Below, in pieces: positions 16,239 through 23,962 of a stretch of 64,000 nucleotides of DNA. Where the stretch lies: assembly GCA_963811255.1 (NCBI GenBank), contig CAWEQI010000001.1:310001-374000 (forward strand), written 5' to 3'. Position 1 is the stretch's first letter; every line of letters starts with the position of its first letter. The DNA comes from Croceibacterium_B sp963811255 (GTDB taxonomy: Bacteria; Pseudomonadota; Alphaproteobacteria; Sphingomonadales; Sphingomonadaceae). The notes under the pieces are model-generated. The model was not told where the DNA came from, did no database searches, and saw only the letters and a list, made by a program, of their open reading frames with translations. Position numbers and translations under genes: made by a program.

Positions 16239-17480
16239 TCAGCTCTCCAGTGCGCCGAGCTTGCGCGGCGCGGTTTCGGTGAGGAACAATGCCGCGATTG
16301 CCGAGAGCAGCGCAAGCCCGATGCAGATCCAGAACACCGCCTGCAGGCCCAGCAAGTCGCCGGCGTAGCCGCCGATCGGCGGCACGACCACGCCGCCGAA
16401 CAGCTCGGCAAAGCCCATCGCCATGCCCACTGCCGTCGCGGCGAGCGCCGGGCTGACGCTCTCGGTCGGCACGGTCGCGCAATAAAGCGGGGCGATGCCG
16501 AGCGGCATCCAGCCGAGCAGCATCGCCAGCGACAGCGCCGTTGTATCGGCGGGGAGATAGAGCAGCGCGAGCGGCCCGAGCATGGCGGCGAGCGAGCCGA
16601 GCAGCAGCACCGTCTTGCGCCCCCACCAGTCGGACAGCGCGGGAAAGGCGATCCCGCCGACGAATGCGCCGATGCCGCCCCAACTGATCACCGCGCCGGC
16701 GGTGACCGGGCTCATGCCCTTCACGTGGGTCAGGAACAGGGTGAGGAAGGTGCTTTCGAGCACCAGCCAGCCGGTGATCAGCCCGGCGATCGCCAGCGAC
16801 AGGCGCATGTTCCTGACCCGCAGCAGTGCCCAGAAGTCGGCGAACGGATTCTTCTGCGCTGCGCGCTCGTGACGCGGGCGCGGGGCGTCGCGCTTGAGCA
16901 CGAACAGCATCAGCGCGGCGACGACGAGGCCTGGAATGATCGACAGGAACATCGCCGTACGCCAGCCGTGATCGGCGCCGAGCTGGGTCGCCACCCGCGG
17001 TCCGAGGAACCCGGCGATGCCGAACGCGCCGACCATCTGCATGAAGCCCATGTTGAACCCGCGCGCCCTGGGACTGCTGGTGTCGAGGATGATCGCCTGG
17101 CTGACCGGCACGATTGGGCCCTCGCTCAGGCCAAGGGTGAAGCGGGCAGCGAGCAGGAACAGGAACGTCGGCGCGAGGCCGCTGACGCCGGAGAGCAGCG
17201 AGAACAGCAAGGTGCAGCCGACGAGCATCGCCTTCCTCTTGCCCGACTGATCGGCGAGCTGGCTGCCGAAGAATGAGCTGACCGCGATCGCCAGCGACAA
17301 TGCCGCCGCGGTCGAGCCGACCTCGGCGTTGTTCAGCCCCATGTCCTTGACGATGAACGGGGCGAGGAAGGCAACCGTCTGCCGGTCGAAGCCGACGATG
17401 CCGTTGCCCAGCGTGAGCACGCCGAGCAGGGCGAGCTCATACCCGCGGTTGCGCTGCGCCGGTTGGGCGGCCGTGGCCAT
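16239..17480 (-). CDS. MFS transporter (anion/aromatic acid symporter type)
   Basis: 413 residues with 12 predicted membrane helices. The MFS signature after helix 2 reads GSQLADQSGKRKAM, and helix 1 contains GIVGFDRQTVAFLAPFIVKDMG, a pattern of the anion:cation symporter group that includes aromatic-acid carriers. The ATG at 17480 follows AGGAGAGG, which favours it over an upstream in-frame ATG at 17498. It is probably cotranscribed with the TauD-like gene 4 bases downstream. Likely inner-membrane partner to the TonB receptors of this cluster. Substrate is unproven. Confidence 0.85.
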   Translation of the reverse strand: MATAAQPAQRNRGYELALLGVLTLGNGIVGFDRQTVAFLAPFIVKDMGLNNAEVGSTAAALSLAIAVSSFFGSQLADQSGKRKAMLVGCTLLFSLLSGVSGLAPTFLFLLAARFTLGLSEGPIVPVSQAIILDTSSPRARGFNMGFMQMVGAFGIAGFLGPRVATQLGADHGWRTAMFLSIIPGLVVAALMLFVLKRDAPRPRHERAAQKNPFADFWALLRVRNMRLSLAIAGLITGWLVLESTFLTLFLTHVKGMSPVTAGAVISWGGIGAFVGGIAFPALSDWWGRKTVLLLGSLAAMLGPLALLYLPADTTALSLAMLLGWMPLGIAPLYCATVPTESVSPALAATAVGMAMGFAELFGGVVVPPIGGYAGDLLGLQAVFWICIGLALLSAIAALFLTETAPRKLGALES

Positions 17481-17533
17481 TTGCGTTCCTCTCCTCATCG
17501 CGGAAGGAAGGGGCCCTCGTCCAACTGCGACTA

Positions 17534-17623
17534 AGCCCCTACGGGGCTAAGTCTTCGTATCCTTCTCCCGTCAACGGGAGAAGGGTTCTCGTGGGCCATC
17601 TCTTCTCTCACTCGTGGGAGAAG
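17534..17623. repeat. Three tandem hairpins (REP-like / terminator)
   Basis: AGCCCC/GGGGCT (17534-17548), CCTTCTCCCGT/ACGGGAGAAGG with a 2-base loop (17561-17584, perfect) and CTTCTCTCAC/GTGGGAGAAG (17602-17623, one mismatch). The last two share CTTCTCCC arms, so they are related units. They lie just past the MDR stop at 17674 and before the MFS gene, and may end transcription. Confidence 0.65.
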
Positions 17624-17673
17624 GATAGCTCAGGTTGCCAGCTACCGAAGCTTGGATGAGGGCCCGTTCCCAT

Positions 17674-18678
17674 TTACAACTCGATTACGGTCTTGGCGAA
17701 GCTGTCCGGGCCCCAGGCGTGGGCGTAGGCTTCTTTGGCCTGCTCGAACTTGTAGCGCGCACCGATCAGCGGCTTGATGCCGTTGGCGTCGATCGCGGCG
17801 TTGAGCGCGCGAGCCATCGCCGCCGAGCCGACGAAGATGCCGCGCATTGTGCCGGCGGTCATCATCAGCCCGCGCGGGTTGGGCGCACCTTCGGGCTGGA
17901 GCACGCCGATCAGCGCGACCTCGCCCTGCATCCTGAGCGCATTCATCGACTGCTCGGCGGTGCCGGCGCCGCCGACTTCGACCACCTTGTCGACCCCGCC
18001 GAGGTTCTGCGAAATCCACGTGCCCCATTGTGGCTCGGTCTTGTAGTTGACGGTGTGCGCCGCGCCGAGCTGCTTGATCCGCGCGAGCTTGTCGTCGGAC
18101 GAGGAGGTGGCGATCACCTCGGCGCCGGTGGCGCGGGCGATCTGCAGCGCCAGCATCGACACGCCGCCGCTGCCGAGCGTGAGCACCCGGTCGCCGGGGC
18201 GGAGCGGACGCGGGCCCTCGTGGAGCGCGTTCCAGGCGGTGACCCCGGCGCACGGCAGGCAAGCGGCCTCGGCGTGGTCGAGGCTGGCGGCCATCGGCAC
18301 CACGCCGGTTTCGGGCAGCACGATAAGTTCGGCGAGCGCGCCCGGGCCCATGCCGTCGCCGAGCGCCATGCTGCGGCGGGGCGGACCTTCGACCCAGTTG
18401 GTGAAGAACGCGGTCTGCACCCGGTCGCCTTCCTGGAACTTCGTCACGCCGGGGCCGACCGCGGCGACCACACCGGCGCCGTCGCTCAGCGGAATCGCCG
18501 GCTGCTTGAGCACGCCGCCGAAGTAATGCCCGCTGGCGACCGCGAAATCGCGATAGTTGATCGACCAGGCGAGCATCTGGATCAGCACCTCGCCCGGGCC
18601 GGGCGTGGGATCGGGCAGGTCTTCCTGGTAGAGCTTGTCGAAACTGTCCGAGCCGGCCGGCAGCATCCATGCGCGCAT
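17674..18678 (-). CDS. MDR family alcohol dehydrogenase / quinone oxidoreductase
   Basis: 334 residues. GroES-like N-terminal domain (GEVLIQMLAWSINYRDF), then a Rossmann domain with the dinucleotide loop VLTLGSGGVSMLALQIA and ATSSSDDKLARIKQLGA. The catalytic-zinc Cys and His of classic ADHs are replaced (WSINYRDF instead of C.sD), so it is closer to the zinc-free quinone oxidoreductase branch. ATG at 18678 is set by homology and GGGAGA upstream. It sits in the minus-strand run after the LigF-like GST and SDR and probably handles a ketone, enone or alcohol intermediate. Confidence 0.83.
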   Translation of the reverse strand: MRAWMLPAGSDSFDKLYQEDLPDPTPGPGEVLIQMLAWSINYRDFAVASGHYFGGVLKQPAIPLSDGAGVVAAVGPGVTKFQEGDRVQTAFFTNWVEGPPRRSMALGDGMGPGALAELIVLPETGVVPMAASLDHAEAACLPCAGVTAWNALHEGPRPLRPGDRVLTLGSGGVSMLALQIARATGAEVIATSSSDDKLARIKQLGAAHTVNYKTEPQWGTWISQNLGGVDKVVEVGGAGTAEQSMNALRMQGEVALIGVLQPEGAPNPRGLMMTAGTMRGIFVGSAAMARALNAAIDANGIKPLIGARYKFEQAKEAYAHAWGPDSFAKTVIEL

Positions 18679-18716
18679 TGATCGTTCTCCCTTCGGGTGC
18701 GACCCTTGATGGGTGG

Positions 18717-19502
18717 TTACGAGTGTTCGCGGCCCGCCCCGCTCCAGGTCCTGAGGCCCGGCTGCGTGCGGTCTTCGCTGGCGAGGGCTTCCTGCACCGC
18801 CGGGCGGTCGCTGATCGCTTCGCGCCAGCGCACGAGGTTGGGAAAGCGGTTGTCGACGTCCAGGTTCGGGAACATCCGGTTCACCGACAGCCCACAATGG
18901 GCGTAGAAGTTGATGTCGGCGAGGCCGTAAGTGTCGCCGGCGAGATAGGCGGTCTCCCCAAGCTGCTTCTCGACCTTGTTCAGCGCGTACTCGATCTTCT
19001 CCATCGCGTAGTCGAGATCCTTCTGCTCGAATCCCGAACGCGCGGTCATCCATTTCTTGCGCTGGTCGGGCAGCGGCACGTGGCTCATCAGCTCCTCGAA
19101 GGTCTCGTCCTCGATCGAGCTGGCGATGACCTTCACCAGCCGGTGCCAGCCGTGCATCGAGACGTAGTTCATCACGTGCTCGTCGACGAACTTGTTCCAG
19201 TAACGCATTCGCGCCGCGCCGACCGGCGTTTTCGGTCGAAGCGGGCCGGAATCGGGCTGGTCGTCGGGGAAGGCGTCCTCGAGGTATTCGTTGATCACCG
19301 TGGTGTGGGTGATGATCGTGCCGTCGTGATCGAGCACCGGCACCTGGCCTTCGGGATTGATCGCCACGAACCAGTCCTGGTGCTGCTCGAACTTGTGCAG
19401 GTCGACGTAGACGCTCTCGTAAGCGAGCCCCTTCTCCTTCAGGGGAATCATCGACTTGAGCGAATTCGCCAGCGGTTCGGCGTGGTAGTATTTCAGTGCC
19501 AT
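18717..19502 (-). CDS. LigF-like beta-etherase (glutathione transferase)
   Basis: 261 residues, two-domain GST. The N-terminal thioredoxin fold has YHAEPLANSLKSMIPLKEKGL, VDLHKFEQHQDWFVAINPEGQVPVLDHDG (cis-Pro) and THTTVINEYLEDAFPD. The C-terminal domain has MRYWNKFVDEHVMNYVSMHGW and VPLPDQRKKWMTARSGF. These segments track sphingomonad LigF, which cleaves beta-aryl ethers with glutathione. LigF reads F-x-P-x-ANSLK, KFEQHSDWF, NPRGQVPALWHDG and W-x-KWVDEYF at the same places. The usual ES pair of the glutathione site is HT here. It lies two bases after an SDR gene, mirroring the Lig D/F logic. Identity to LigF is moderate, so substrate may differ. Confidence 0.8.
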   Translation of the reverse strand: MALKYYHAEPLANSLKSMIPLKEKGLAYESVYVDLHKFEQHQDWFVAINPEGQVPVLDHDGTIITHTTVINEYLEDAFPDDQPDSGPLRPKTPVGAARMRYWNKFVDEHVMNYVSMHGWHRLVKVIASSIEDETFEELMSHVPLPDQRKKWMTARSGFEQKDLDYAMEKIEYALNKVEKQLGETAYLAGDTYGLADINFYAHCGLSVNRMFPNLDVDNRFPNLVRWREAISDRPAVQEALASEDRTQPGLRTWSGAGREHS

Positions 19503-19504
19503 TG

Positions 19505-20251
19505 TCAGACCTCGATGGATTCCAGAACGCCGCCGTCCACCGCCCAGTCCTGCCCGGTGACGTGGCTCGCCGCGTCGCTGAGAAGAAACGCGGCGACTTC
19601 GGCCAGTTCCTCGCAAGTGCCCATGTGGCGCATCGGGATGCGCTGCTCGATTTTGCCCTTCTGCTCGTCGGGAATGCGGTCGAGCGCTTCGGTCTTGATG
19701 AAGCCGGGGATGATGCAGTTCGCGCGGATATTGTGCGGTGCCATCTCGACCGCGATCGCCCGCGTAAGCCCGAGCACGCCGTGCTTGGAAGAGACGTAAG
19801 CGGGGTTCATCGCCATTCCTCGCTTCGAGGCCATCGAGCCAGTGACGAGAATCGCGCCGTTCTTCGCTTCGATCATCGCCGGCAGCACCTTTTGGATCGC
19901 CCAAAAGACGCTGATCAGGTTTACGCGGATGGTTTCTTCGAACACCTGCGGGTCGAAGGCGACCGCCGGAGTGAAGCCGCCGGTCAGCCCGGCGTTGGCG
20001 AACAGCCCGGTGGCCGGCCCGAAATGCCGCTCGGCGGCGTCGAGCGCCGCATGGAGCTGGTCCTTCTCGCCGACGTCCGCGGCAAACCCCGCGGCGTTGG
20101 CGCCGATTTCGGCCGACGCCGCGTCGAGCGCCTCCTTGCGCCGGGCGAGCAGCGAAACCTTGGCCCCGCGGCTGGCGAGCAGCGTCGCCGTGACCAGCCC
20201 GATCCCGCTCGAGGCGCCGGTGACGACGATGTGCTGGCCGGTGAAATCCAA
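19505..20251 (-). CDS. Short-chain dehydrogenase/reductase, TTG start
   Basis: About 248 residues, classical SDR. Cofactor motif TGASSGIG near the N-terminus, NAG in LFANAGLTG, catalytic Ser in LVTGSMASKRG and the Y-x3-K in YVSSKHG. C-terminal GQDWAVDGG closes the fold. No ATG fits: TTG at 20251 is used because GAGAGGAG lies 6 bases upstream and homology starts with DFTGQHIVVTGAS. Further upstream the frame runs into the palindromic repeat. The gene is two bases ahead of the LigF-like GST. An oxidation of a C-alpha hydroxyl is plausible, but SDR substrates are hard to predict. Confidence 0.83.
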   Translation of the reverse strand: MDFTGQHIVVTGASSGIGLVTATLLASRGAKVSLLARRKEALDAASAEIGANAAGFAADVGEKDQLHAALDAAERHFGPATGLFANAGLTGGFTPAVAFDPQVFEETIRVNLISVFWAIQKVLPAMIEAKNGAILVTGSMASKRGMAMNPAYVSSKHGVLGLTRAIAVEMAPHNIRANCIIPGFIKTEALDRIPDEQKGKIEQRIPMRHMGTCEELAEVAAFLLSDAASHVTGQDWAVDGGVLESIEV

Positions 20252-20266
20252 AATCCACTCCTCTCT

Positions 20267-20355
20267 CGTCGCCCCTGCGAAGGCAGGGGCCCAGATAACG
20301 TCCGCCCCGCGTGCCGCGACCCTTATCTGAATCTCCGCCTTCGCGGGGATGACGA
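20267..20355. repeat. Sphingomonad-type palindromic repeat pair
   Basis: GCCCCTGC-GAAG-GCAGGGGC at 20271-20290 and CCGCCTTCGCGGGGATGAC near 20336-20353 face each other about 50 bases apart. This GTCGCCCCTGCGAAGGCAGG style is a familiar dispersed intergenic palindrome in sphingomonads. It separates the amidohydrolase from the SDR and may stabilise or end the upstream message. Confidence 0.7.
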
Positions 20356-20375
20356 ACAAGGGGAAACGGGGATGA

Positions 20376-21249
20376 TTATGCGAGCCCCAGCACCCGCGCG
20401 GCATTGTCCTTCATGATTCCCGGCATCACTTCCTCGCGGAAGCCGACGTCCTGGGCGGCGGCGATCCACTTGTCGGGGTGGATCAGCGGGAAGTCGCTGC
20501 CGAACATCATCTTATGCTTCAGCTGGGTGTTGGCGTACTGGATCACCTGCTTCGGGAAGTACTTCGGGCTCCAGCCAGAAAGGTCGATGAACACGTTGTC
20601 CTTGTGCAGCGCCATCGACAGGCTCTGGTCGACCCACGGCCAGCTCGGATGGGCGAGGATGATCTTCATGTCGGGGAAATCGACCGCGACGTCGTCGATC
20701 AGCATCGGCTCGCCGTACTTGAGGCGCATGCCGCCGCCGCCGCGCATCCCGGTGCCCATGCCCGAGTGTCCGGTGTGGAAGATCACCGGCAACCGGAATT
20801 CGTTGATCACCTCGTAGATGGGGTAGGCCATGCGGTCGGCCGGGTGGGCGTTCTGGGCGATGCCGTGGAACTTGAAGCCCTTGACGCCGTGGTTCTCGAT
20901 GAGGTCGCGTGCTTCGCGGGCGCCGTACTTGCCCTTGTGCGGGTCGATGCTGGCGAATGGGATGCAGATGTCGTCGTTCTTGGCTGGCGTATTCGGCGAT
21001 TTCGTAATTGCTCACCCGCTTGGCGCCCATGCCGCTCTCGGCATCGACGGTGAACAGGCAGAAGGCGATGTCCATGTCGCGGTAGAGCTGGATGATCTCC
21101 GGAATCTCCGGCCGCTCGCGCGGGGCCTTGAAATAGGTGCTGGCGGCATCGAAGAACTTGGCCATCACCGGGTCTTCCGGGTCGTGGCAGCTGACCTCGG
21201 CGTGGACGTGGACGTCGATGGCGCGGATTTTGGAAAGATCTATAGGCAA
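20376..21249 (-). pseudogene. Amidohydrolase-2 family protein, frameshifted
   Basis: About 290 residues after removing one base near 20982 (extra G in TTGGCT on the + strand, after EIAEYAS). PF04909 landmarks: IDVHVHAEV (metal-binding HxH), the buried FHTGHSG, IILAHPSWPWVDQ and MMFGSDFPLIHPDKW (Asp ligand). Members include ACMSD-type decarboxylases and lactone hydrolases such as LigI/LigY relatives. The start at 21249 overlaps the Rieske gene by 10 bases, so it is the next gene of that operon. The shift may be a sequencing error because both halves are well conserved. Confidence 0.8.
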
Positions 21250-22304
21250 GCGGCGGTCTCCGTGGGCGCGAGGGCGGAATTCTGTTTCGCCAAGCGCTCT
21301 ACGAGCCGATTGAACAATGTCACGCCCTTATCGTGTGCGGTCGGCATGACCCGTGGTTCGGGAGTACGGTCGATGACGCGTTGCTGCGCTTCAATCATCG
21401 CCTTGTCCTCGCCGAACGCCACGCCGGCGAGCTGCATCAGCGAATCGCGCAGCGCCTCGTCGCCGTGGCCGCGGCGCGGGCCCCAGCTGAAGAAATAGCG
21501 CGCCCGTTTCGGCCCGAGTGGGGTGACCGCCTGGCTGGTGAAGGTGACGCTCGCCTGCGCGTCTTGGAGCCGCGGCGGCCCGAATTCGAGCTTCTTCGCT
21601 GTGCCCTGCGGATAATTGCCGCTCCACATCAGGAGCACGCCGGGAACCAAGAAATCGTAAGTCATGAAGCTGTCGACCGGCACGTCCGACTTGCGCGACG
21701 ATTGCCCATGGGTGTCTGTCGTCCAGCGCGAGTAGCGCACCCCGCGCTCGAGCGGCTCGAGCTTCGGCAGGCTTTGCGCGAACTGCGGACCGGCCCCGAA
21801 GCTGTTGGCGTGGACATAGGTCAGGTGGCTGAAATCGAGCAGGTTGTCGTTGATCAGCTGCGCTTCGGCCTCGTAGTCGAGCTGTCCGTGACCGAGGATG
21901 TAGTCCGGATGGTCGAGACCGACCGCCGGCGGGATAAGCGCCTCGTCGGCCCGCGCCGGGTCGCCCATCCAGACCCACAGCCACGAATGCCGGTCGACGA
22001 TCGGGTACGACCTGACGCGGGCGTTCTTCGGGATCAGCTCCTGCCCGGGAATTTCCGCCACCTTCCCGTCTGGGTCGTATAGGAGGCCGTGATACATGCA
22101 GCGCAGCCGCTCGCCCTCACATCGGCCGAGCGAGAGCGGCGCCAGACGGTGCACGCAACGATCCTCGAGCGCTGCAAGAGCACCGGACTCGCTGCGGTAG
22201 ATGACGATCGGCTCATCGAGGATGGAGACGGCGAACGGCTTCGCCGTCTCCAGCTCAGTACTCCAGCCCGCCACATACCAGGCATTGCGGGCGTAGACAG
22301 TCAC
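21240..22304 (-). CDS. VanA-like Rieske oxygenase (putative O-demethylase)
   Basis: 354 residues. The Rieske [2Fe-2S] site is C-x-H in DRCVHRLAPLSLG and C-x2-H in LRCMYHGLLYD. The mononuclear iron site begins with NDNLLDFSHLTYVH. N-terminal NAWYVAGWSTEL and GDPARADEALIPP match vanillate O-demethylase oxygenases (VanA, LigX-type) rather than ring-dihydroxylating enzymes. These remove aryl methyl groups as formaldehyde and need a ferredoxin/reductase (VanB). No reductase gene is present in this window, so it must be supplied in trans. It lies between the aldehyde dehydrogenase (10 bases) and the amidohydrolase (10-base overlap). Confidence 0.87.
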   Translation of the reverse strand: MTVYARNAWYVAGWSTELETAKPFAVSILDEPIVIYRSESGALAALEDRCVHRLAPLSLGRCEGERLRCMYHGLLYDPDGKVAEIPGQELIPKNARVRSYPIVDRHSWLWVWMGDPARADEALIPPAVGLDHPDYILGHGQLDYEAEAQLINDNLLDFSHLTYVHANSFGAGPQFAQSLPKLEPLERGVRYSRWTTDTHGQSSRKSDVPVDSFMTYDFLVPGVLLMWSGNYPQGTAKKLEFGPPRLQDAQASVTFTSQAVTPLGPKRARYFFSWGPRRGHGDEALRDSLMQLAGVAFGEDKAMIEAQQRVIDRTPEPRVMPTAHDKGVTLFNRLVERLAKQNSALAPTETAACL

Positions 22305-22314
22305 CGCAAGCTCC

Positions 22315-23826
22315 TCAAAGCTTGATGATGACCGTCTTGGACTCGGTGTAGGCCTCGATGCCGAGCCGGCCCTGTTCGTGGCCGATGCCGCTCTCCTTGT
22401 AGCCGCCGAACGGCAGCGCGGTGTCGATCATCGCGTGGCAGTTGCCCCACACGGTGCCCGCCTTGATCTTGCTGGCGAGCTTGTGCATCGCCGCCACGTC
22501 CTTGGTCCAGATGCCGGCGGCGAGGCCATAGCTGGTGTTGTTGGCTTCCTTGGCCACTTCGTCGAGGTCTTCAAAGCGCTGCGCCACCACGACGGGGCCG
22601 AAGATCTCCTCGCGCACCACGCTCATCTGCGGGTTCACGTCGGTCATGATCGTCGGGTTGACGTAGTAGCCTTCGTCATGCGGCACGTCGCCGCCGAACA
22701 GCACACTGGCGCCGTCGCGCCGGCCGGCCTCGATGTAGCCCATGACCTTCTCGTGCTGCTCCTTCGAGACCAGCGGACCCATGTGGGCTTCGGGGTCGAG
22801 CGAGGCGCGCGGGCTCCAGAACGCGGCCGCCTCGCTCATGCCCTCGATCACCTTGTCGAAGATCGACTTGTGGGCATACAGCCGGCTGCCGGCGACGCAG
22901 ACCTGGCCCGCGTTGAAGAAGATCGCCTGGGCAGCGCCCGGCGCGGCTTCGGCCAGGTCGACGTCGGGCATGACCACGACCGGGCTCTTGCCGCCGAGCT
23001 CGAGCGTGACGTGCTTGAGCGTGTCGGTGGCGTTCTTGTTGATCAGCTTGCCGATTTCGGTCGAGCCGGTGAAGGCCACCTTGTCGACGTCGGGGCTCTT
23101 GACCATGCGGTCCCCGGCGGTGTGGCCGTTGCCGGTGATGATGTTGACCACGCCCGCCGGGAAGCCGGCCTCGTCGACCAAGTCGGCGAGGCGCAGCGCG
23201 GTCAGGCTGGTCTGCTCGGCCGGCTTGAGCACCAGGGTGCAGCCGGCGGCGAGCGCCGGGCCGATCTTGAGGCAGGCCATCAAGAGCGGGAAGTTCCATG
23301 GCACGATCTGCGCGCAGACGCCGACCGGCTCGCGGATGGTGTAGCCGAACAGCATGCCCTTGGGGAACGTGTAAGGCTGAATCGTCTCGCCGTTGAGCTT
23401 GCTGGCCCAACCGGCCATGAAGCGGATCTGGCTGATCGCGCCGGGGATGTCGACCGCGCCGGCCATGCCCTTGGGCTTGCCGTTGTCGATCGCCTCGAGC
23501 TCGGCGAGTTCGTCGGCGTGCGCCTCGAGAATCTCGGCGAGCCGGATCATGGTCTTTTCGCGCTCGATCGGCGGCAGGTCGCTCCAGCGCCCGTCGTCGA
23601 ACGCCTTGCGCGCCGCGGCGATGGCGCGGTCGACGTCCTTGTCGCTGGCGTCGACGATCTGTCCGATCACCTTGCCGTTCGACGGATCCTCGACGTCGAT
23701 CGTCTTGCTATGCGAGGAATCGACCCAGCCGCCGTCGATGTAGAGCTGCGGCTTGCGGCCGATCGCCTTCTTGGCAGCGTCCGAATATTCGCGCTGCGTG
23801 CGGTCGATGGTGGTGACTTCGTTCAT
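22315..23826 (-). CDS. NAD(P)-dependent aldehyde dehydrogenase
   Basis: 503 residues, complete ALDH. PWNFPLLMACLKIGPALAAG (catalytic Asn), FTGSTEIGKLI (cofactor), ELGGKSP (general base Glu) and FFNAGQVCVAGSR (nucleophilic Cys) are all intact, as is the C-terminal PFGGYKESGIGHE. Related enzymes oxidise aliphatic and aromatic aldehydes, for example aryl propanoid side-chain aldehydes. It sits between the PQQ alcohol dehydrogenase and the Rieske gene, so a sequence alcohol to aldehyde to acid is suggested. A 136-base gap upstream (23827-23962) holds only a weak GAGTCG/CGACTC hairpin. Confidence 0.9.
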   Translation of the reverse strand: MNEVTTIDRTQREYSDAAKKAIGRKPQLYIDGGWVDSSHSKTIDVEDPSNGKVIGQIVDASDKDVDRAIAAARKAFDDGRWSDLPPIEREKTMIRLAEILEAHADELAELEAIDNGKPKGMAGAVDIPGAISQIRFMAGWASKLNGETIQPYTFPKGMLFGYTIREPVGVCAQIVPWNFPLLMACLKIGPALAAGCTLVLKPAEQTSLTALRLADLVDEAGFPAGVVNIITGNGHTAGDRMVKSPDVDKVAFTGSTEIGKLINKNATDTLKHVTLELGGKSPVVVMPDVDLAEAAPGAAQAIFFNAGQVCVAGSRLYAHKSIFDKVIEGMSEAAAFWSPRASLDPEAHMGPLVSKEQHEKVMGYIEAGRRDGASVLFGGDVPHDEGYYVNPTIMTDVNPQMSVVREEIFGPVVVAQRFEDLDEVAKEANNTSYGLAAGIWTKDVAAMHKLASKIKAGTVWGNCHAMIDTALPFGGYKESGIGHEQGRLGIEAYTESKTVIIKL

Positions 23827-23962
23827 GTGTCAGGCTCCTTTTCCCGAAGCGAATCCCTGTTTGGTAAGCTTTAGCAGATCGTGTCGCGCGGGGCATCCTT
23901 TGCGAGGGCAATCCTAACGGGCGTTACAGTCGACTCGGCCCGGAGTCGAATCGATCGGCGAC

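Noticed and set aside
22378..23874. Open frame of about 500 codons opposite the aldehyde dehydrogenase
   Set aside because: Shadow of a gene with complete catalytic motifs. The product is low-complexity and repetitive.
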